Assembly (NCBI GenBank): GCA_965659745.1
Contig: CBFHXF010000018.1
Location: 1 to 34,986, forward strand
Direction: 5' to 3'
DNA: 34,986 bases
Origin: VMCP01 sp965659745
GTDB taxonomy: Bacteria; Bacteroidota; Bacteroidia; NS11-12g; UBA955
Under the pieces are notes generated by a model that had not been told where the DNA came from, made no database searches, and saw nothing but the letters and a program-made list of their open reading frames with translations. Shown here piece by piece: positions 31,389 to 34,986 of the stretch; the first letter of the stretch is position 1; every line of letters begins with the position of its first letter. The position numbers and the translations under genes were made by a program.

Positions 31389-33149
31389 ATGAAAAAATAC
31401 ATCTTAAGTTCATTCATTCTACTGAGTTCGGTGGTAAGCACCCTACAAGCTCAGTCCCTAAAGAAGGCCCAAGTTTTTGCCCGTAACGAGCAATACGAGG
31501 ATGCCGAAAAAGAATTTCAAGCCTTAATTACTAAAAAACCAAAAGAAGGTCCGAATTATTACTATGCGGCCATGAATCTTTTTGCTAAAGGAGATTCTGC
31601 TTCTGCCATTAATCTTATCGAGCAAGGCGGCATCAATGCTCCAAAATGTCGCATGATATTAGTGGGTAAAGGGTATATCTCTTTACGCCAGGGCGATTCT
31701 AAGATGGCGGAAAATTATTTCCAACAAGCCCAAGACGTAAAGAAAAAGCGTCGTGGCCAAATAAATAAGGAAATAGCTACCGCTTACCTCAATCAACCCT
31801 ACGCCACCGAAGCTCAAATTATTGAATTTGCCAAAAAAGCAAAAGAATATTTGACCATGGCATCCGATGACTTCGAAAGTAAATTGCTTTTGGGTGACGC
31901 TTTAATGCTAATCGACAAAACCGATTTAAGTTTATCAGTGCAGCAATTCATCGTTTCTGGCTATGAAGAACCAAACGATCCACGTCCACTTTTGCGTGAA
32001 GCGATGGTGTATCGCAGAGCTAAGAATTATGAATTGTCTAAGTTGCGCATACAACAAGCCTTGTCGAAAGACGCGGATTATGCACCTGCATACCGCCAGT
32101 TGGCTGAAGTTTTTAATTTAATGGAAGTTCGCGATAGTTCTATTTTTTACTTCCAAGAATATCTAAAGCGTAATAACAACTTGAGTGCACGTGTGCGATT
32201 TGTAGAAGCCCTTTATTTGAATAGCGAATTTGATCGAACTATTCAAGAAGGTGAGAGCTTGTTAAGTGAGTCAAAAGTTCCCAATATCTATGGGGTTATT
32301 GCCTATGCTATTGTGGGTAAGAAAGAGGCAACTGATGAAGAAATCAAAAAAGGATTGAAATATTTTGACCTCTATGAAAAGGAATATGTAAGCAAGCAGA
32401 ACCGTTCTTTAATGAATAGAGAGCAATTTTTCAAAGCCAATTTATTGTTCCGTGACAATCAGTACGATGCCGCATGGCGTTTATTTGAAAAATCACTTTC
32501 CGATACATTGCGTTCTAATGTGAATATGTACGATGCGGTAAAAGACTTGTACTACAATTTAGGTAAGGAAGCCCAAGAAAAAATTGCATCTCTACCTAAG
32601 AATGATTCTACGGTAGAGGGACAAACCGCAAAAATCAATTTCGAAAAGGCAAAATACGATGCCTACAACAATGCGTACAAAGCTTTAGAATTAAAGCGCG
32701 TAAAGAATGGTGATTCTTTGAATTTGGTAGACCTATTTTATGAAGGCCGCTGTTTGAATTTCATGGGTAAAAACGATGGAGCTTTAAAGGTATATCAGGA
32801 AATAGTGGGTCAAGACTCCAATTATGTTTCTGGTTATTATTTAATAGCCACCACATCGGCATTGATAGATCCTACCGATTCTACAGGCATCGTTACGGCC
32901 GCTTATGAAAAGTGGATGTCTCGCTTAAACGAAGAGCAACAGGAAAAATACAAAAGAGATATCGAGAATGCGTATCGTAACATGGCGTTTTTTGCCCAGA
33001 AGAATAAGGATTATGAAAAAACCAGCTATTACTACGGTAAAGTGTTGGAATTAAATCCTGATGACGCTGTGATTGCGGATGTAAAGGCGCGTATTGACGA
33101 TTATTTAGAAAAACTTAGAGCTCGCGAAGCACGCAAAGCCAAGAATTAA
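31389..33149 (+). CDS. Exported tetratricopeptide-repeat protein
   Basis: 586 aa with a cleavable signal peptide (MKKYILSSFILLSSVVSTLQ, about 1-21). The rest is almost wholly helical and fits TPR repeats: KKAQVFARNEQYEDAEKEFQ, GDSKMAENYFQQAQ, PAYRQLAEVFNLMEVRDSSI, NMAFFAQKNKDYEKTSYYYG and GKVLELNPDD. The C-terminus is strongly basic (EKLRAREARKAKN). It probably scaffolds a periplasmic or outer-membrane complex. It follows the PstS-like gene by 142 bp, an association I recall from other Bacteroidota, but it seems to have its own promoter. The terminator is at 33176-33202. Confidence 0.85.
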   Translation: MKKYILSSFILLSSVVSTLQAQSLKKAQVFARNEQYEDAEKEFQALITKKPKEGPNYYYAAMNLFAKGDSASAINLIEQGGINAPKCRMILVGKGYISLRQGDSKMAENYFQQAQDVKKKRRGQINKEIATAYLNQPYATEAQIIEFAKKAKEYLTMASDDFESKLLLGDALMLIDKTDLSLSVQQFIVSGYEEPNDPRPLLREAMVYRRAKNYELSKLRIQQALSKDADYAPAYRQLAEVFNLMEVRDSSIFYFQEYLKRNNNLSARVRFVEALYLNSEFDRTIQEGESLLSESKVPNIYGVIAYAIVGKKEATDEEIKKGLKYFDLYEKEYVSKQNRSLMNREQFFKANLLFRDNQYDAAWRLFEKSLSDTLRSNVNMYDAVKDLYYNLGKEAQEKIASLPKNDSTVEGQTAKINFEKAKYDAYNNAYKALELKRVKNGDSLNLVDLFYEGRCLNFMGKNDGALKVYQEIVGQDSNYVSGYYLIATTSALIDPTDSTGIVTAAYEKWMSRLNEEQQEKYKRDIENAYRNMAFFAQKNKDYEKTSYYYGKVLELNPDDAVIADVKARIDDYLEKLRAREARKAKN

Positions 33150-33175
33150 TCAAAATCACCTTATATAATGAATGA

Positions 33176-33202
33176 GAAAAGCCCTGCATTGCGGGGCTTT
33201 TC
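33176..33202 (+). terminator. Terminator after the TPR gene
   Basis: 12-bp stem with one G-T pair (33176-33187 with 33191-33202), ATT loop, core AAAAGCCC/GGGCTTTT. The -7 box of the next gene begins 1 nt after the stem. Confidence 0.85.
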
Positions 33203-33203
33203 T

Positions 33204-33211
33204 TATTTTTG
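33204..33211 (+). promoter_or_regulatory. -7 box (TATTTTTG) for the subtilase gene
   Basis: Perfect TAnnTTTG formed from the T-rich tail of the terminator, ending 4 nt before the ATG at 33216. Confidence 0.5.
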
Positions 33212-33215
33212 AAGA

Positions 33216-34847
33216 ATGCGCTTATTCAAGATCATTTGTTTTTTATTTTTCGGGGGAAGTCAACTGAACGCCCAAACTTCCCATCACAACCGCATTGTGT
33301 GGTTGAAAAATCCGAATCAATCGATCGAAAGTTTGCTGCGCGATTTCGAAACGGCTCATGAAATTCATGCTCCAATGGGCTTATGGGAAATTTCCCCAGA
33401 GATAAATAAAACGGAAAACACGGTCAATATTGCCGATAGATATTGGGAAAATTTAAAAGAAGTTCGGTATACCGGTCCAAATAGAGCCGTGACTAAACGG
33501 GTAGCTCCGAATGATGTATTTTATGGAAATCAACCTTATTTAGGACATATTGGATTGGAATATGTGTGGAATTATCAAAAAAATGGGGTAAATGTCAACG
33601 GCGATACTGTGGTGGTGGCCTACATAGACGATGGTGCCGATACCAGTCACCCAGATTTAATTGGAAACCTATATATAAACCGACAAGAAATTCCTTGGAA
33701 CGGGATAGACGATGATGGAAATGGGTATATCGATGATTACCAGGGGTGGAATTCTGGGGAAAATTCGCCATTGGTTTTTAGTGATGTATCTGTTTTAGAC
33801 GGTCACGGAACTAATGTAGCCGGGGTTTTAGGAGCTAAAGGCAATAATGGAATAGGGGTATCTGGGGTGAACTGGCATATTAAGGTCTTACCTATTAATG
33901 TATATCCTGATAATTTATTGAACGTGGAGTCTGCGGTACTTCGTGGAATGATATATGCGTTTAAGCAGAAACAATTGTATTTGAATTCTGGGAAAGCGAA
34001 AGGAATTAATATTGTGGCGCTGAATATGTCTTTGGGCATGGATAATGCGTTTCCCACTGATGCAGTATATTGGTGTACCTTATTTGATTCTTTAGGTTCT
34101 GTGGGAATTTGGTCTTATAATGCCACTACCAATCGTAATATAGACGTAGGCATTAATGGAGACATACCTACACTTTGCTCGAGTAGGTATTTGATTTCTG
34201 TAAATGCGGCTACCCTAAACGACGAACATTATTCCAGTGGATACTCTGATTCGTTTATTGAATTAGCGGCACCAGGAGTGAATGTGTATACCACGATGCC
34301 TGTTTCTTTTCAAGCAGCGAAACCTTACACGACTGAAACGGGTACTTCATTTGCTTCGCCTATGGTAGCGGGAATATCCGCTTTAATGGAAACGATGGCA
34401 TGTCCTTATTATATCGCGTTAAAAGATACCCAACCGGAGATGGCTATGGAATTATGGCGATCTTGGATGCGTGTATCGGTAGAGGGTAGTTCTTCCTTGA
34501 AGGTAAAAACCGCGTGGGGTGGGAGGATAGATGCCGAGAAGTTATTTCAAACTGTTTCCCAATGGTGCGCGGAAAACGATACGGAGTATGCGTCAAAGGA
34601 ATTGATTTTGGGGGAAGAGGAATGGGAAATATATCCCAATCCTAGTTTTGAGTCCTTCACTATTAAAGCGGATAAGCCGGGTATTTTGCGTTTTTATAAT
34701 ATGGTAGGCGTTAAAATGGCGGAATACAGGATAAGTGAAGGGGAGGAGAATTGGGTATTTGAAGGTCCGATGGGTGCATATATAGCGGTTTACGAAGACA
34801 TCAGTGGGGGCGTATATAAAAAAGTTCATTTTTTTTCAAGGGGCTAA
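33216..34847 (+). CDS. S8 subtilisin-like serine peptidase with T9SS sorting domain
   Basis: 543 aa. Signal peptide MRLFKIICFLFFGGSQLNAQ (1-20), a putative propeptide (about 25-95), then the subtilase domain with the full triad: Asp138 in VAYIDDGAD, His197 in DGHGTNVAG and Ser378 in GTSFASPMVAG. The oxyanion Asn is probably N302. IDDDGNGYIDD (164-174) looks like a calcium-binding loop, common in Bacteroidota subtilases. The C-terminal 75 or so residues start at IYPNPSFESFTI and form a type A T9SS sorting domain, so the enzyme is secreted or surface-held. Likely extracellular protein breakdown. It is a single gene with its own -7 box. Confidence 0.93.
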   Translation: MRLFKIICFLFFGGSQLNAQTSHHNRIVWLKNPNQSIESLLRDFETAHEIHAPMGLWEISPEINKTENTVNIADRYWENLKEVRYTGPNRAVTKRVAPNDVFYGNQPYLGHIGLEYVWNYQKNGVNVNGDTVVVAYIDDGADTSHPDLIGNLYINRQEIPWNGIDDDGNGYIDDYQGWNSGENSPLVFSDVSVLDGHGTNVAGVLGAKGNNGIGVSGVNWHIKVLPINVYPDNLLNVESAVLRGMIYAFKQKQLYLNSGKAKGINIVALNMSLGMDNAFPTDAVYWCTLFDSLGSVGIWSYNATTNRNIDVGINGDIPTLCSSRYLISVNAATLNDEHYSSGYSDSFIELAAPGVNVYTTMPVSFQAAKPYTTETGTSFASPMVAGISALMETMACPYYIALKDTQPEMAMELWRSWMRVSVEGSSSLKVKTAWGGRIDAEKLFQTVSQWCAENDTEYASKELILGEEEWEIYPNPSFESFTIKADKPGILRFYNMVGVKMAEYRISEGEENWVFEGPMGAYIAVYEDISGGVYKKVHFFSRG

Positions 34848-34936
34848 CTAGGTGTATTTCAGTATATGTGGTGATTTTGGAGGTAAGTGAGGGGACTTTT
34901 TTTTGAGGCAGGTAGTGTAAATGCGGAAACTATATC

Positions 34937-34944
34937 TATTTTTG
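34937..34944 (+). promoter_or_regulatory. Promoter-like -7 box (TATTTTTG) near the right edge
   Basis: Perfect TAnnTTTG followed by 42 nt with no start codon in a convincing context before the window ends, so it would drive a gene outside. The 34848-34936 stretch holds no gene I can support. Confidence 0.45.
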
Positions 34945-34986
34945 CACTCCCGTTCTGAGACAGAGAATTAGAGTTAAGAGTAACAA

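Noticed and set aside
1..34986. Defence island, prophage, integrated element or CRISPR array
   Set aside because: No integrase, transposase, phage structural genes, terminal repeats or spaced repeats were seen, and gene content is core metabolism and envelope functions.

Overview
The window is chromosomal sequence from a member of the Bacteroidota, most likely in or near Flavobacteriales. The evidence is two secreted proteins with C-terminal type IX secretion (T9SS) sorting domains, several families largely confined to the phylum (DUF4290, DUF2480, the IPExxxVDY family, a BT_3928-like DoxX protein, a stand-alone HsdR_N protein beside holA), promoter -7 boxes of the form TAnnTTTG, and no Shine-Dalgarno motifs. 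Base composition and codon use look even throughout. I see no insertion sequence, prophage, CRISPR array, tRNA or rRNA. No gene-free stretch exceeds 300 bases. The sequence probably comes from a draft or metagenome assembly, because pyk contains a 10-N gap flanked by an identical 77-bp duplication that is best read as a scaffolding artefact.

Layout. 1-1824 (minus): a DUF4290 gene followed by murA, which is cut by the left edge. 1902-3875 (plus): a TetR-like gene abutting a soluble ABC1/UbiB-type kinase. 3863-5644 (minus): a polysaccharide deacetylase and a membrane GT2 glycosyltransferase. 5697-7031 (plus): kynurenine 3-monooxygenase. 7106-10245 (minus): an M61 peptidase, an Ldh-family dehydrogenase and a small membrane protein. 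10341-12770: a lipoprotein (plus), an outer-membrane barrel candidate (minus) and DUF2480 (plus). 12805-14803 (minus): an IPExxxVDY protein and pyruvate kinase. 14850-17075 (plus): acpP, fabF and rnc, the fatty-acid/RNase III cluster. 17070-20252 (minus): a UvrD-type helicase with a C-terminal cysteine-bearing nuclease domain.

20313-23933 (plus) is a tightly coupled four-gene operon: DUF1599, a DoxX/MauE-like membrane protein, a lone oligopeptide-type ABC permease and shikimate kinase. Then come HU (24056), a class III aminotransferase (24396), a lipoprotein (25630), the divergent HsdR_N/holA pair (26960/26983), a T9SS cargo protein with Asp-box repeats (28091), a small membrane protein coupled to a PstS-like lipoprotein (30121-31246), a large TPR protein (31389) and a T9SS subtilase (33216). 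A promoter-like box at the right edge points to a gene just outside.

Most of this is housekeeping plus conserved Bacteroidota genes, and I did not find a defence island or other clearly new multi-gene system. The observations most worth following are: (i) a recurring junction in which TAnnTTTG lies only 3-6 nt before the ATG, implying leaderless or near-leaderless mRNAs, sometimes directly after a terminator hairpin; (ii) the TetR-like/ABC1-kinase pair, in which the TetR-like protein has an acidic, probably non-DNA-binding HTH region; (iii) the DUF1599-DoxX-permease-aroK operon; (iv) MurA with Asp in place of the catalytic Cys; and (v) RNase III with Asn at a metal-ligand position.
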